Shown one piece after another: positions 48,126-57,105 of a stretch of DNA of 64,000 nt. The stretch comes from Rubritalea profundi. Its GTDB lineage: Bacteria > Verrucomicrobiota > Verrucomicrobiia > Verrucomicrobiales > Akkermansiaceae. Under the pieces are notes generated by a model, which saw nothing but the letters and a program-made list of their open reading frames with translations, searched no databases and was not told the origin of the DNA. The first letter of the stretch is position 1. Every line of letters starts with the position of its first letter. A program made the position numbers and the translations under genes. Location of the stretch: the NCBI RefSeq assembly GCF_002954445.1, contig NZ_MQWA01000001.1, positions 2,052,733 through 2,116,732 of the forward strand. Direction: 5' to 3'.

Positions 48126-49652
48126 ATGACACCAGAAATGTGGGCAATATTTGGCGCAGCGATTGCTGTTGTGATAGTGGTAGTTGGACTCATTGCGAGT
48201 TCTGGAAAAAAAACGGCGATTTCTGCCCTCCAAGGTAGGCTTGGTGGGTTGTTAGATGCTGAAAAGAAGCGCTCTGAAGAGCTAGCGACGCGTCTCAAAG
48301 ACTCAGAGAAGATCAACACCTCTCTCAAGGTGAAAGAGGCAGATCTCATTAGCTCCGAGGCTGGCCTGCGGGCAAAGCTCGAGGCGGAACAAAAATCACA
48401 CAAACAAAAGGAAGAGTTATTAGGAAAAGCTGAGCAAAAGTTCAGCGACACCTTCAAGGCACTTTCTCAAGACGCACTCAAAGCGAGTCAGGAACAATTT
48501 TTACAGCTAGCAAAGACCTCATTCAAAGCCGAACAAGATTCAGCTCAAGTCAACATGGACAAGCGTGTCGATGCCGTCGAGCGGATGGTCAAACCGATCA
48601 ATGAATCGCTAAATAAGGCGCAGCAGCAGGTGCAGGAGTTAGAGAAAGCGCGCGAGGGAGCCTACACATCACTGCGCGAGCAAGTACGCCACATGCAGGA
48701 GACTCACCTAGGCCTGCAAAAGGAAACATCCCAGTTAGTCAAGGCGCTACGTCAGCCGACCGGCCGTGGCCAGTGGGGGGAAATGCAGCTCCGCCGGGTA
48801 GTGGAAATGAGTGGCATGCAGGAGCATTGCGACTTCGAAACGCAGACCACGACAACCACCGACGAAGGTAAAAAGCTCCGTCCTGACCTCATCGTCAAAT
48901 TGCCTGGTGGCCAGAACATTATTGTCGACTCCAAGGCTCCGATGGATGCCTATCTCGATGCGATTGAAACCGATGACGATGCAGTCAAGGAGGTTGCGCT
49001 CGCTCGTCACGCTGCGCAAGTTCGCAAGCACATCCAGCAGCTCAGCAGTAAGAAATACCAAGACCAATTCGAGACTAGCCCAGAGTTCGTCGTGCTCTTC
49101 CTCCCTAGTGAAGCATTCTTCTCAGCCGCACTCGCCCAGGACAGCTCGCTCATTGAAAAAGGCGTCGACCAAGGAGTGATCCTTGCGACTCCTACCACTC
49201 TTATCGCACTCCTCCGCGCCGTGTCCTATGGCTGGCGCCAAGAGGCATTGGCTCAGAATGCTCAAGAAATCTCAGGAGTGGGCAAGGAACTCTATGAACG
49301 ACTTTCTAAGTTCACCGAATACATCGACAAGATTGGAAACTCACTCGGGACGACTGTGAATCATTTCAACTCAGCAGTCGGCACCTTCGACTCACGAGTC
49401 ATGGTGAGCGCTCGAAAGTTTGAAACCCTCGGCGCGGCTCCTGAGCAAACAAAACTCATTGATGCTCAACCCTGCGAGAAAATTGTCAGAGATGTGAAAA
49501 CTCAGACTCCAGTAGTGAGTAATGCAGAAATCGAAGCTGCTGTAGAGTCTCTCGTAAGCTCAGACGAGATGGAAGGATTCGGCGATTTCGCATCAGTCGT
49601 CTCCAACGACTCAGACTTCGAAGGCTTTACCGCAGAAGGTGATGGAATCTAG
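48126..49652 (+). CDS. rmuC: RmuC family DNA recombination protein
   Basis: The 508-residue protein has an N-terminal membrane helix (MWAIFGAAIAVVIVVVGLIASS), a long coiled coil (about 30-215) and the RmuC nuclease-like core (about 225-420). Landmarks are GRGQWGEMQLRRVVEMSGMQEHCDFE, LRPDLIVKLPGGQNIIVDSKAPMDAYL and VVLFLPSEAFFSAAL...GVILATPTTLIALLRAVSYGW. RmuC limits inversions at short repeats in E. coli. The C-terminal ~90 residues are acidic and low in complexity. It stands alone, divergent from sodB. Confidence 0.93.
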   Translation: MTPEMWAIFGAAIAVVIVVVGLIASSGKKTAISALQGRLGGLLDAEKKRSEELATRLKDSEKINTSLKVKEADLISSEAGLRAKLEAEQKSHKQKEELLGKAEQKFSDTFKALSQDALKASQEQFLQLAKTSFKAEQDSAQVNMDKRVDAVERMVKPINESLNKAQQQVQELEKAREGAYTSLREQVRHMQETHLGLQKETSQLVKALRQPTGRGQWGEMQLRRVVEMSGMQEHCDFETQTTTTTDEGKKLRPDLIVKLPGGQNIIVDSKAPMDAYLDAIETDDDAVKEVALARHAAQVRKHIQQLSSKKYQDQFETSPEFVVLFLPSEAFFSAALAQDSSLIEKGVDQGVILATPTTLIALLRAVSYGWRQEALAQNAQEISGVGKELYERLSKFTEYIDKIGNSLGTTVNHFNSAVGTFDSRVMVSARKFETLGAAPEQTKLIDAQPCEKIVRDVKTQTPVVSNAEIEAAVESLVSSDEMEGFGDFASVVSNDSDFEGFTAEGDGI

Positions 49653-49863
49653 AGTCGCTTCGCTCCAATTAAGAATGAACAATTAATAATTAATAATTCC
49701 AGCCTAGCTCATTTTCGGGAAAGAAATGTTTCATCTCGTACATTTCATAGTCCTAGCCTTTTAGCGTTTTTCTTATTTTTCGCGGTAGGAATACTTCCAC
49801 CGTGCTGGCTGGTAGGCTGAAATAGCATTGCATAGTTGGCGCGGCTTTTGCAGCTTGCTCAGC
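49653..49863. repeat. Intergenic DNA with seven-base-period AT tract and dispersed motif copy
   Basis: GAATGAA-CAATTAA-TAATTAA-TAATTCC at 49673-49700 has a seven-base period, and a related GAATGAA-CAATGAA-TAATTCA lies at 60885-60905. A copy of the dispersed TTTTTCGCGGTAGG motif is at 49768-49789, followed by CCACCGTGCTGG, which recurs as CCATTGTGCTGG after the copy at 57003. The nitroreductase promoter must overlap this region. Confidence 0.6.
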
Positions 49864-50448
49864 ATGCAGACTGAACAAATTTCTAAGATCATTGCCCATC
49901 GCCGTAGTATTAAGCCCGCATTGATGGACTCTGAGAAGGTGGTTAGCCCAGAGCTTTGGCAGACGCTTTTTGAGGCTGCGAACTGGGCACCTAGCCATGG
50001 ACTTACTGAGCCGTGGCGCTTTCTCGTCTACACTGCCGAGTCCAGATGCACCATCGCCACAGCACTACAGACGGCGTATAAAGCTGAGACTGCGGTTGAA
50101 GAATTTCGCCTAGAAAAGTTTGAAAAAATGGGGAAGAATCCATTTCTCGCAAATTCCGTAGTAGCGCTCGTCATGAAGCGCGATCCCAAGCGTAAAATCC
50201 CAGAGATCGAGGAAGTCGAGGCGGTTGCCTGTGCTGTGCAAAACCTCCACTTGGTCGCCTCTGCTGCTGGGTTAGGAGTATTTTGGTCATCACCAGCCGT
50301 GACGTATGGCCTGAGCTTTGCTGACTCGTTAGAATTAGGCGAAGAAGACAAATGTCTAGGTCTGCTCTATGTTGGTTGGCCAAAAAAAGGTCTAGAATGG
50401 CCAGTGAGTAAGCGCACCGATGCGATGGCTAAAGTGACCTTCAAATAA
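49864..50448 (+). CDS. Nitroreductase family protein
   Basis: From ATG 49864 (MQTEQISKIIAHRRSIKPALM) the product has 194 residues. RRSIKPALMDSEKVVSPELWQTLFEAANWAPSHGLTEPWRFLVY is the FMN-binding N-terminal block of the nitroreductase family, and the C-terminal GVFWSSPAVTYG and LGEEDKCLGLLYVGWP complete it. Such enzymes use FMN and NAD(P)H to reduce nitro or quinone compounds; the closest kind is YdjA-like. The frame is open 12 codons upstream, but that extension is unlikely. It is a single gene with no partner nearby. Confidence 0.9.
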   Translation: MQTEQISKIIAHRRSIKPALMDSEKVVSPELWQTLFEAANWAPSHGLTEPWRFLVYTAESRCTIATALQTAYKAETAVEEFRLEKFEKMGKNPFLANSVVALVMKRDPKRKIPEIEEVEAVACAVQNLHLVASAAGLGVFWSSPAVTYGLSFADSLELGEEDKCLGLLYVGWPKKGLEWPVSKRTDAMAKVTFK

Positions 50449-50750
50449 CGATATAGCCAGTTGACGTGACCGCGGAATTTTTCGGCGGGAATGTGAGGGG
50501 TGGAAAGAAGTCGTAAGATGTCTGCTAGACTTTTTCGCTTCAGAGCCTCTATCGTTTTCTTTGTAGTTCTTAAATGAAACCTCCAGAATAAGCTGAATAA
50601 AAAGACCCACCATAACTTATGAGATCCGCTCGTTTAAGCACTTCGAAGTGTCGCCTTATGAAATGACATTGATCGTAAGATCGGGGTGCTTTAAGGTGCT
50701 TCATTGACTATGATGGCGGCATATGAAGAAAGCATTGAAATTTACCTTCG
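50449..50750. other. Intergenic gap upstream of a doubtful small gene
   Basis: About 300 bases hold no recognisable gene, hairpin with T-run or known motif. From 50723 a frame reads MKKALKFTFGARCSK and stops; it could be the lost start of the small open frame at 50751 if one base is missing, but this is not supported by homology. Confidence 0.4.
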
Positions 50751-50981
50751 GTGCAAGGTGCAGCAAATAAAGGAATTCAAGTCTATGATTCAGAAGGTAA
50801 TACCTTCGTAATGTGGCTAATAGACCCTCGGTCTTTCATGGATTTACGATTCGGCAAAAAGGTGACAAGGAGTTTATCTATGGGGCTTGTATGGTCCATG
50901 GATTTATCAGTGAAACTGACATTGACTTATTACAATAAGTTCGGACGAATCATGCGGTTTGGCCTAGCTGAAGAAAAGTAA
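50751..50981 (+). CDS. Doubtful small protein of 76 residues
   Basis: The frame opens with GTG and reads VQGAANKGIQVYDSEGNTFVMWLIDP...FGLAEEK. It has no known domain and may be a fragment: MKKALKFTF in another frame just upstream would make a natural start. Codon use looks plausible and there is no competing gene, so it is kept at low confidence. Confidence 0.3.
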   Translation: MQGAANKGIQVYDSEGNTFVMWLIDPRSFMDLRFGKKVTRSLSMGLVWSMDLSVKLTLTYYNKFGRIMRFGLAEEK

Positions 50982-51150
50982 AGGAATAGAGAAGTGGTTT
51001 CGTAAAACGAAGCCAATAGCGTATTGAAATATCTGACTGTTCATCGTTCTCGTTCTAAAAACTGAACACAGCCAACTGAAAACTATCACACCGCGAGATA
51101 GGTAAAACCATTGGACACTCTGCGAGATTTATGGCACGGCTATGCTGTTC

Positions 51151-52166
51151 ATGAAACAGGAACTCGAAACAATCCAGCTGACGCTCTCAGCGCCATTGAA
51201 GCCGCCTCAGATCAGAAAACTCTCGATGAGGCTCGTGTTGCATTTCTAGGAAAAAAAGGTCGTCTCACCGCAGCATCTGCAGCGATGAAGGACCTCCCTA
51301 ATGAAGAGAAGCCAGCCTATGGTCAGGCGCTAAATGTGGCGCGTTCGGCTGTGACGACTGCGATCGATGGCAAGCTCGCTCAGCTCCAAGAACAGGCGGA
51401 TCAGAAATCAGTAGAAGGAATCGACCTCACTCTTCCTCCACGCGAACTGCTCGAAGGTGGACTCCACCCGCTGACACTGATTAAAGATCGTGCGATTCAG
51501 ATTCTCCGCCGTATGGGTTTCGCTCTTGCGGATGGTCCAGAGATCGAGACCGAGTACCATTGTTTCGACGCGCTCAATACGCCAGACGATCATCCTGCGC
51601 GTAACGAGAAAGACACATTCTATTTTGATAGCGGAAAGCTTCTTCGCACCCACACCTCTTCAGTGCAAATTCGCACCATGGAAAAAGCAACTCCACCGGT
51701 GCGTATTATAGCTCCTGGTTCTGCTTACCGTCGTGACGAGATCGATGCGACCCACCTTTCAGTCTTCAATCAACTCGAAGGTCTCTTCGTTGCTGAAGAT
51801 GTCAAACTGGGTGACCTCAAGGGCACGCTCGAGTACTTCCTTCGCGCGCTCTTCGGTGACAAGACTGAAGTCCGTTTCCGGCCCCACTTTTTCCCATTCA
51901 CTGAGCCTAGCTTCGAAATCGATGTGAAGCTTCACGTCAAGGGACAGGCTCCAAAGTGGATCGAAGTCGCAGGTTGTGGCATGGTAGATCCGGCCGTTTT
52001 CACTTCGCTTACCGCAAGCCGCGGTGACGACCTTTTTGATCCTGAGAGGGTCACAGGCTTCGCCTTCGGCATGGGCCTCGACCGTCTCGCGATGATCCAA
52101 TGGGGGATCAAAGATATCCGCCAGCTGATCGACAACGACACCCGCTTCCTCAAGCAGTTTTCCTAA
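51151..52166 (+). CDS. pheS: Phenylalanyl-tRNA synthetase alpha subunit, frame broken near 51178
   Basis: The catalytic alpha subunit of PheRS. The long frame starts at TTG 51111, but its first 22 residues (MDTLRDLWHGYAVHETG...) do not look like PheS. ATG 51151 gives MKQELETIQ in a second frame, and one added base near 51178 joins it to DALSAIEAASDQKTLDEARVAFLGKKGRL, a normal N-terminal coiled coil; the joined product has 338 residues. The class II core is present: GFALADGPEIETEYHCFDALNTPDDHPARN, LLRTHTSSVQIRTM, RRDEIDATHLSVFNQLEGL and GFAFGMGLDRLAM. Its partner pheT is 2.1 kb away on the opposite strand, which is unusual. Confidence 0.93.
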
Positions 52167-52211
52167 TCTAGCGTGACCGTCTCGGTTGCTTATATCTTGA
52201 TCGCGAAGCGG

Positions 52212-52826
52212 ATGCTGAGACTTCATAACGCATTGATTGTCATTTTCTGTTTGGCGAGTTGCTCGGTACACCCTAGCGATTTTACTCGTGAACAGCGGAA
52301 AACAATCGCGGCAACACGTTGGCAGATAGGTAAAACAACATCCTATAATCCTAGCTACCAACGTCTAAAATATCCCAAAGGAGATGTGCCCATTGAGGGA
52401 GGCGTTTGCACGGATGTGATTATTAGAACACTGAGGAAGGGCCACAAGATCGATCTTCAAAAGGAAATCCACGAGGATATGGCTGCTCACTTTGAGCTTT
52501 ACCCACCATTGTGGGGGCTCACAACACCAGATTATAACATCGATCACCGCCGAGTTCCCAATATACAAACATATCTCTCTCGGATGGGCTGGAATCTACC
52601 AATCGATCAGATCAAAACAAATTACCAACCAGACGACATCATCACCTGCGCTATCGGCGGAGTCACACCTCACATCATGATCGTAAGTGATCGCAAAGGC
52701 ATTTCTGGACACTGGGCATTGATCCACAATGTCGCCATTGGTGTCATCGAGAACGATGTGCTGTTTAACGAAAAAATCACAGCACCTCTCACTGGCCACT
52801 GTCGGATCTCAAATAAACCACTCTAA
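52212..52826 (+). CDS. DUF1287 family lipoprotein
   Basis: From ATG 52212 the product has 204 residues with a lipoprotein signal (MLRLHNALIVIFCLASCS, lipobox LASC). The conserved blocks of DUF1287 (E. coli YijF family) are clear: RWQIGKTTSYNPSY, YPKGDVPIEGGVCTDVIIRTLR, DHRRVPNIQTYL and VTPHIMIVSDRKG, with ALIHNVAIGV near the end. The Cys in GVCTD and His in PHIMIVSD are placed like the catalytic pair of NlpC/P60-type peptidases (inference). A second copy lies at 61863-62511. It sits between pheS and an RluA gene with short gaps. Confidence 0.88.
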   Translation: MLRLHNALIVIFCLASCSVHPSDFTREQRKTIAATRWQIGKTTSYNPSYQRLKYPKGDVPIEGGVCTDVIIRTLRKGHKIDLQKEIHEDMAAHFELYPPLWGLTTPDYNIDHRRVPNIQTYLSRMGWNLPIDQIKTNYQPDDIITCAIGGVTPHIMIVSDRKGISGHWALIHNVAIGVIENDVLFNEKITAPLTGHCRISNKPL

Positions 52827-52831
52827 CAACA

Positions 52832-53470
52832 ATGAACGCTCAACTCGACATTGTCTATCAAGACGCACACTTTATCGTAGTCAACAAGCCCAGCGGCTTG
52901 CTGTCAGCTCCAGGCAAGGGACCCGACAAGCTAGACTCAGTCACTGAGCGAGTACGTGCGCTTTTCCCAGAAGCGCCAGCCTACTCTGCAGTTCATCGGT
53001 TAGATATGGATACCTCTGGTCTGATGCTACTAGCACTCACGAAAGAAGCGCATCGCGCCCTTTCTATACAGTTTCAAGAACGTGAAGTGAGGAAGAAATA
53101 TATAGCTTTGTTAGACGGTGTAATCGAAGAAGGCGAAGGCACGATCGAACTCCCATTCAGACTCGACGTCGACAATCGGCCGCACCAGATTTACGATGCT
53201 GAAGACGGAAAAATGGGCACCACCATTTGGAAGGTTATCGAGCGAGTTAATGGAGTCACTCGAGTCCAATTCAAGCCAATCACTGGCCGTACGCACCAGC
53301 TGCGAGTCCACTCGGCACATGCCAAGGGGCTAGGAATACCGATCATAGGCGACCCACTCTACGGTACTGGCACAGGGCCGGGTCATATGAAGCTCCACGC
53401 TACAATGTTAGAGTTCACCCACCCTGAAACAAGTGAGAGAATCGTGATTGACTCGGAACCTGCGTGGTAG
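52832..53470 (+). CDS. RluA-family pseudouridine synthase
   Basis: The 212-residue protein is a compact RluA-type enzyme without an S4 domain. The N-terminal VVNKPSGLLSAPGKGPDKLDSV and the catalytic loop AVHRLDMDTSGLMLLAL (Asp in HRLDxDTSG, about residue 53) are decisive. KPITGRTHQLRVHSAHAKGLGIPIIGDPLYG completes the core. It resembles RluA, which modifies 23S rRNA and some tRNAs; the target cannot be assigned by eye. It starts 5 bases after the DUF1287 gene stop, so the two are probably cotranscribed. A REP palindrome follows its stop directly. Confidence 0.92.
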   Translation: MNAQLDIVYQDAHFIVVNKPSGLLSAPGKGPDKLDSVTERVRALFPEAPAYSAVHRLDMDTSGLMLLALTKEAHRALSIQFQEREVRKKYIALLDGVIEEGEGTIELPFRLDVDNRPHQIYDAEDGKMGTTIWKVIERVNGVTRVQFKPITGRTHQLRVHSAHAKGLGIPIIGDPLYGTGTGPGHMKLHATMLEFTHPETSERIVIDSEPAW

Positions 53471-53472
53471 GT

Positions 53473-53497
53473 CGGAGCGCCGAGCCCCAGCTCGGCG
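53473..53497. repeat. REP palindrome 1 beside the RAYT gene
   Basis: CGGAGC precedes the hairpin GCCGAGC-CCCA-GCTCGGC (seven perfect pairs) followed by GAAAA. The same unit with CCTA loop is at 54176-54200, and an inverted variant lies at 54271-54295. It immediately follows the RluA gene and precedes the 3' end of the transposase gene. Confidence 0.9.
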
Positions 53498-53523
53498 AAA
53501 ATGTTTCAACTATTTGGCAAGCT

Positions 53524-54120
53524 CTAACGACCACTCCAAGCACTTCCCCAGCGCCAATCTTCAGGCTTGGCACATAGCCGAGCATTCACTGGGTTCATTC
53601 TAATATAACTGGCTGCATTTTCAAAGTGTTCTAGATTGCGGATGAACCTATCCCAATATTCTCGCATCCAAAAGCTCTCCTCTGGAACCCCGAGTCCTAA
53701 CCTCTCGTTATGCTGCAGTGCCCAGCGACCAGTATAGGATTTCCAGGATTGGAGTATGAGCCCCAAGCTTATGTGAGGGCGGATCAATACATGCACATGG
53801 TTTGGCATGATACACCAATGGAGTAGCTCGTACTTCTCAGAGTCAAATTTCAAAAAAGTATCTTCGACCACCTTTGCTACTTCGGGGTGACCCAAAGCAC
53901 AACACCCAAGTCCAGAATCGAGTAGAGCCTCCACCCTTCGTCGGCTCACTCTTGAGCGTACTTTTTCAGGGTGGGACTCTAACTCTAACATTAGTTTTTT
54001 GATCTCAGACCTTGGTAAGGAATCAGCCAGTCGATAAGTAATCATCTGCAGCTCACCCACAGCGTCCACATGCGGCAAATAGCCACGCGACTTCCAAGGT
54101 AAGTGCTCTGAGAACTCCAT
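53524..54120 (-). CDS. REP-associated tyrosine transposase (RAYT, IS200-like)
   Basis: This 198-residue protein belongs to the Y1-type single-strand DNA transposases that mobilise REP sequences. RGYLPHVDAVGELQMITYRLADSLP is the classic RAYT opening. WCIMPNHVHVLIRP carries the HUH metal-binding pair, and FENAASYIRMNPVNARLC holds the catalytic Tyr region. WMREYWDRFIRNLEHF precedes it. The gene is bounded by REP palindromes on both sides (53473, 54176, 54271), which share their stem with each other. The usual role is dispersal or maintenance of REPs. No insertion-sequence inverted repeats or second ORF are present. Confidence 0.92.
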   Translation of the reverse strand: MEFSEHLPWKSRGYLPHVDAVGELQMITYRLADSLPRSEIKKLMLELESHPEKVRSRVSRRRVEALLDSGLGCCALGHPEVAKVVEDTFLKFDSEKYELLHWCIMPNHVHVLIRPHISLGLILQSWKSYTGRWALQHNERLGLGVPEESFWMREYWDRFIRNLEHFENAASYIRMNPVNARLCAKPEDWRWGSAWSGR

Positions 54121-54175
54121 GTTTCTCAGAGTAGTGTATCCCTAGTTAGATGCAAGCTTGCTCTTGGTAACCTCT

Positions 54176-54200
54176 CGGAGCGCCGAGCCCTAGCTCGGCG
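54176..54200. repeat. REP palindrome 2, same orientation as copy 1
   Basis: CGGAGC followed by GCCGAGC-CCTA-GCTCGGC and GAAAAA, 55 bases upstream of the RAYT start codon. It differs from copy 1 by one loop base. Confidence 0.9.
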
Positions 54201-54270
54201 AAAAACACTACTTGAACTAGAGCATCTTACTGCGCTGCGATACCTTGCTCGGAAAGCTATTCAAATTGCT

Positions 54271-54295
54271 GCCAAGCTGGGGCTTGGCGCTCCGG
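54271..54295. repeat. REP palindrome 3, inverted variant
   Basis: GCCAAGC-TGGG-GCTTGGC followed by GCTCCGG is the same unit in the opposite orientation with a compensating stem change. With copy 2 it forms a head-to-head pair about 70 bases apart, the usual BIME arrangement. It ends one base before the pheT stop codon and may act as its transcription end. Confidence 0.88.
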
Positions 54296-54296
54296 C

Positions 54297-56702
54297 CTAA
54301 CGGAAGGTTACTTTCACGCTCTTGGCTAGGAAATCCAGGAGAGCTTGGTGCGCTTTATCGACTTCTTTTGCTTTGAGTGTTTTGTCCGCTGAGCGGTAGG
54401 TGAAGCTGTAGGCAACTGACTTCTTGTCAGCGTCTAGTTTTTCACCAGTCGCGTCGGTGAAGACATCGAAGCAATGGTAGTTGACGAGAAGGTTTTCGTT
54501 GTGCTTCTTGATCGCATTTTCAATCGCTGCATTCTCGAGCGTGAGTGGGGCCTCCATCGCTGCGTCACGGCTAGAGCCTGGGAACTGCGGCAGTGGGTCC
54601 ACTTTATCGATTCCAGTAGCCAGTTGCTGGAGCTTTGCTAGATCGAGCTCAGCCACGTAGACTGGGTTGTTAGCATCGATCGCACGGCAGCGAGCTGGTG
54701 TCATCTGAGCGAATGCGCCGATTGGCTTACCATCAGCGAGTACATCGGCAGCGAGAACGAAGCCATCACGCTTGCGCTCTTTCAGCTGCACCTTTGCTTT
54801 TGGAAGAATGGCTGCCACCACTGCTTTGATGTCGAATAGATCAGTAATGTTAGGAGCTTTGTTCGCCCAGTTTACTGGAGCTTCTGTTCCCGAGAGGAGC
54901 AGCGAAAGTGACTCAGCTTCGAGATCCTTTGCCTTGCCACCACCAGCGTTGCGGAATTGCTTGCCCATTTCGAAGAAGCGCAGCGACTTGCGGCCTTGGC
55001 GGATGTTGCGCGCTGCTACAGCGACCAGACCAGGCACTAGGCTCGGCCGCATCACGGCGTGATCTTCAGAAAGCGGTAGAGCCACTTTGACCAGGTCGCC
55101 ATCGATCAGGGGACGCTGCGGAAGAGCATCGCACATCTGAGCGACCATGTTGTCGTTAGAGTGCTCGGCGATTAGCTTGATGGTCTGCGCCTCGTAGAAT
55201 CCGAGAGCTGCCAGCTGGTGCTTGAGCTTGAGTTGGTAGTCGTACGCTTTGTCGACTGCGCTCTCGTCAACGAAGGCACCGACGAAACGGCTTTCAACAT
55301 TGTCGAGACCGTGGACGCGCGCAATTTCTTCTACCAGGTCGATGTGACGCTGCAGGTCGAGCCGGTAGCTTGGGATCTCCCATGAGTCGTTAGACCCTTC
55401 TGTGAGACCTAGCTTAGTGAGAATTTCTTTAGCGGCATCGAGGGTGATGCTGCCACCCATGAGTTGGTCGAGCTTGGTGACGTTGATAGTCACTGGCTGA
55501 GTGAGCACCGGGGCTTCACCAGCTACTGCTGTTGGGCCTTCGATCGTACCACCAGCGATTTCTACGATTAACTTTGCGGCAAATGCTGCGGAGTTGAGAA
55601 CGGCTTGCGGGTCAGTGCCACGCTCGAAGCGGTAGGATGAATCCGATGTGAGCGCGGTGCGGCGTGAGCTGCGGCGGATGAAGGATGGCGTGAAGTACGC
55701 GGCCTCAAGGATAACGTCAGTTGTCGTTTCAGTGACCCCTGATTCAGCACCACCCATGACGCCAGCTAGAGCGAGAGCATTGCCAGCAGCGTCGGAAATA
55801 AGAAGGTCTTCTTCAGCGAGCTTGATTTCACCGCCGTCGAGCGCATTGAAGGCTTCGCCATCAGCTGCGAGGCGAATGTCGAGTGCTCCGTCCACTTTTG
55901 CAGCATCGAATGCGTGCAGTGGGTGACCTAGCTCGTGCAGCACGTAGTTGGTGATATCCACCACGTTGTTGATTGGACGGAGGCCAATTGCTTCGAGCTT
56001 TGTCTGAAGCCATTCTGGGCTATCGGTGATTTTAACACCTGAAATCTTGGTCGCTGTGTAGAGCGGGCAGCGCTCGGGAGCTGAAAGCTTGATCACATCG
56101 CCAGCATCAGAGGTTTCGAGACTTGGTTGATCGAATGGTTTACGCGCTTTGCCGGTAAGAGCAGAAAGCTCGCGCGCCATGCCAGTGTGGCTGAGAAGGT
56201 CTGGACGATTAGGTGTGATTTCAACTTCGATGATCGTGTCGGATTCGAACATCTCGACCACCGGCAAACCAATCACTGAATCTTCTGGGAGAATAAGTAG
56301 GCCGTCGACGGTATCGACCTGGCCGATCTCGCTCGCGCCACAGAGCATCCCCTTTGACTCAACGTCACGGAGCTTGCCATCTTTGATCACAAATCCACCA
56401 CCGAGGTCAGCACCAGGAAGTGCGCATGGCACCTTGTCGCCAACCTTGTAATTCTGAGCACCACAAACAATCTGACGGAGTGAGCCTTCACCGGCGTCGA
56501 CCTGACAGACTTTGAGCCGGTCCGCATTTGGGTGCTGCACCGCTTCTTTCACCTGAGCCACAACCACCAGCTTTGTGCTGAGGCCTTTTTGCTCGATTCC
56601 TTCTACTTCCACACCGGCGAAAGTGAGGAGGTCGTCGAGTTGTTCGATACTGTGATCGCTAAGGTCGAGGTGGTCGTTGAGCCAGTTGAAAGATACGTTC
56701 AT
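54297..56702 (-). CDS. pheT: Phenylalanyl-tRNA synthetase beta subunit
   Basis: This 801-residue beta subunit carries an N-terminal tRNA-binding fold (LVVVAQVKEAVQHPNADRLKVCQVDAGEG), the B3/B4 editing domain (VEITPNRPDLLSHTGMARELSAL, NVVDITNYVLHELGHPLHAFDAAKV), B5, the catalytic-like core (DYQLKLKHQLAALGFYEAQTIKL; SLRFFEMGKQF) and the ferredoxin-fold anticodon-binding C-terminus (PQFPGSSRDAAMEAP, FTYRSADKTLKAKEVDKAHQALLDFL). The start is set at MNVSFNWLND, the usual PheT opening; the frame opens four codons earlier. It is convergent with pheS and the two are not in an operon. Confidence 0.95.
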   Translation of the reverse strand: MNVSFNWLNDHLDLSDHSIEQLDDLLTFAGVEVEGIEQKGLSTKLVVVAQVKEAVQHPNADRLKVCQVDAGEGSLRQIVCGAQNYKVGDKVPCALPGADLGGGFVIKDGKLRDVESKGMLCGASEIGQVDTVDGLLILPEDSVIGLPVVEMFESDTIIEVEITPNRPDLLSHTGMARELSALTGKARKPFDQPSLETSDAGDVIKLSAPERCPLYTATKISGVKITDSPEWLQTKLEAIGLRPINNVVDITNYVLHELGHPLHAFDAAKVDGALDIRLAADGEAFNALDGGEIKLAEEDLLISDAAGNALALAGVMGGAESGVTETTTDVILEAAYFTPSFIRRSSRRTALTSDSSYRFERGTDPQAVLNSAAFAAKLIVEIAGGTIEGPTAVAGEAPVLTQPVTINVTKLDQLMGGSITLDAAKEILTKLGLTEGSNDSWEIPSYRLDLQRHIDLVEEIARVHGLDNVESRFVGAFVDESAVDKAYDYQLKLKHQLAALGFYEAQTIKLIAEHSNDNMVAQMCDALPQRPLIDGDLVKVALPLSEDHAVMRPSLVPGLVAVAARNIRQGRKSLRFFEMGKQFRNAGGGKAKDLEAESLSLLLSGTEAPVNWANKAPNITDLFDIKAVVAAILPKAKVQLKERKRDGFVLAADVLADGKPIGAFAQMTPARCRAIDANNPVYVAELDLAKLQQLATGIDKVDPLPQFPGSSRDAAMEAPLTLENAAIENAIKKHNENLLVNYHCFDVFTDATGEKLDADKKSVAYSFTYRSADKTLKAKEVDKAHQALLDFLAKSVKVTFR

Positions 56703-56714
56703 GGGAAAATGCAT

Positions 56715-57105
56715 CGCTAGACGATGCTGTATTAAGTTTAAATATTATGTTTTAAGAGTTTGGGCAATGAAGCCGATCAACTCTCTAATCATCATTTTGA
56801 CGCGCTTTCACTGAAGGAAATCCCCTACAATGTCAATCCTTCTGCGTTCATCCTAAGTCTCAAAAAAGAAGGATCGCCCAAAAACACATGAAGGTTAAAC
56901 CAGCCTCTGCTGGGAGTTTGGATTCATTTTGCGGTCTGCGCGGTCCTGCGATTGTTGTAGATTCTAGGTAAGAACTGTTTCACCCAGCCGGCCTTTTCGG
57001 GTCTTTCGTATTTTTAGCGGTAGAGATTGTTCCATTGTGCTGGTGATAGAGCTAAAAAAACAGTTGAACGTGGCGCTTTTGCTGATCACAGTGCGATCCG
57101 GTTCT
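56715..57105. other. Divergent intergenic region between pheT and prs with a dispersed-motif copy
   Basis: The gap is about 390 bases and should contain both promoters. A copy of the dispersed motif (TTTCGTATTTTTAGCGGTAGA) lies at 57003-57024 and is followed by CCATTGTGCTGG as at 49801. The region has no open frame with coding character apart from an extension of prs. No T-box or other tRNA-sensing leader was recognised before pheT. Confidence 0.5.
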
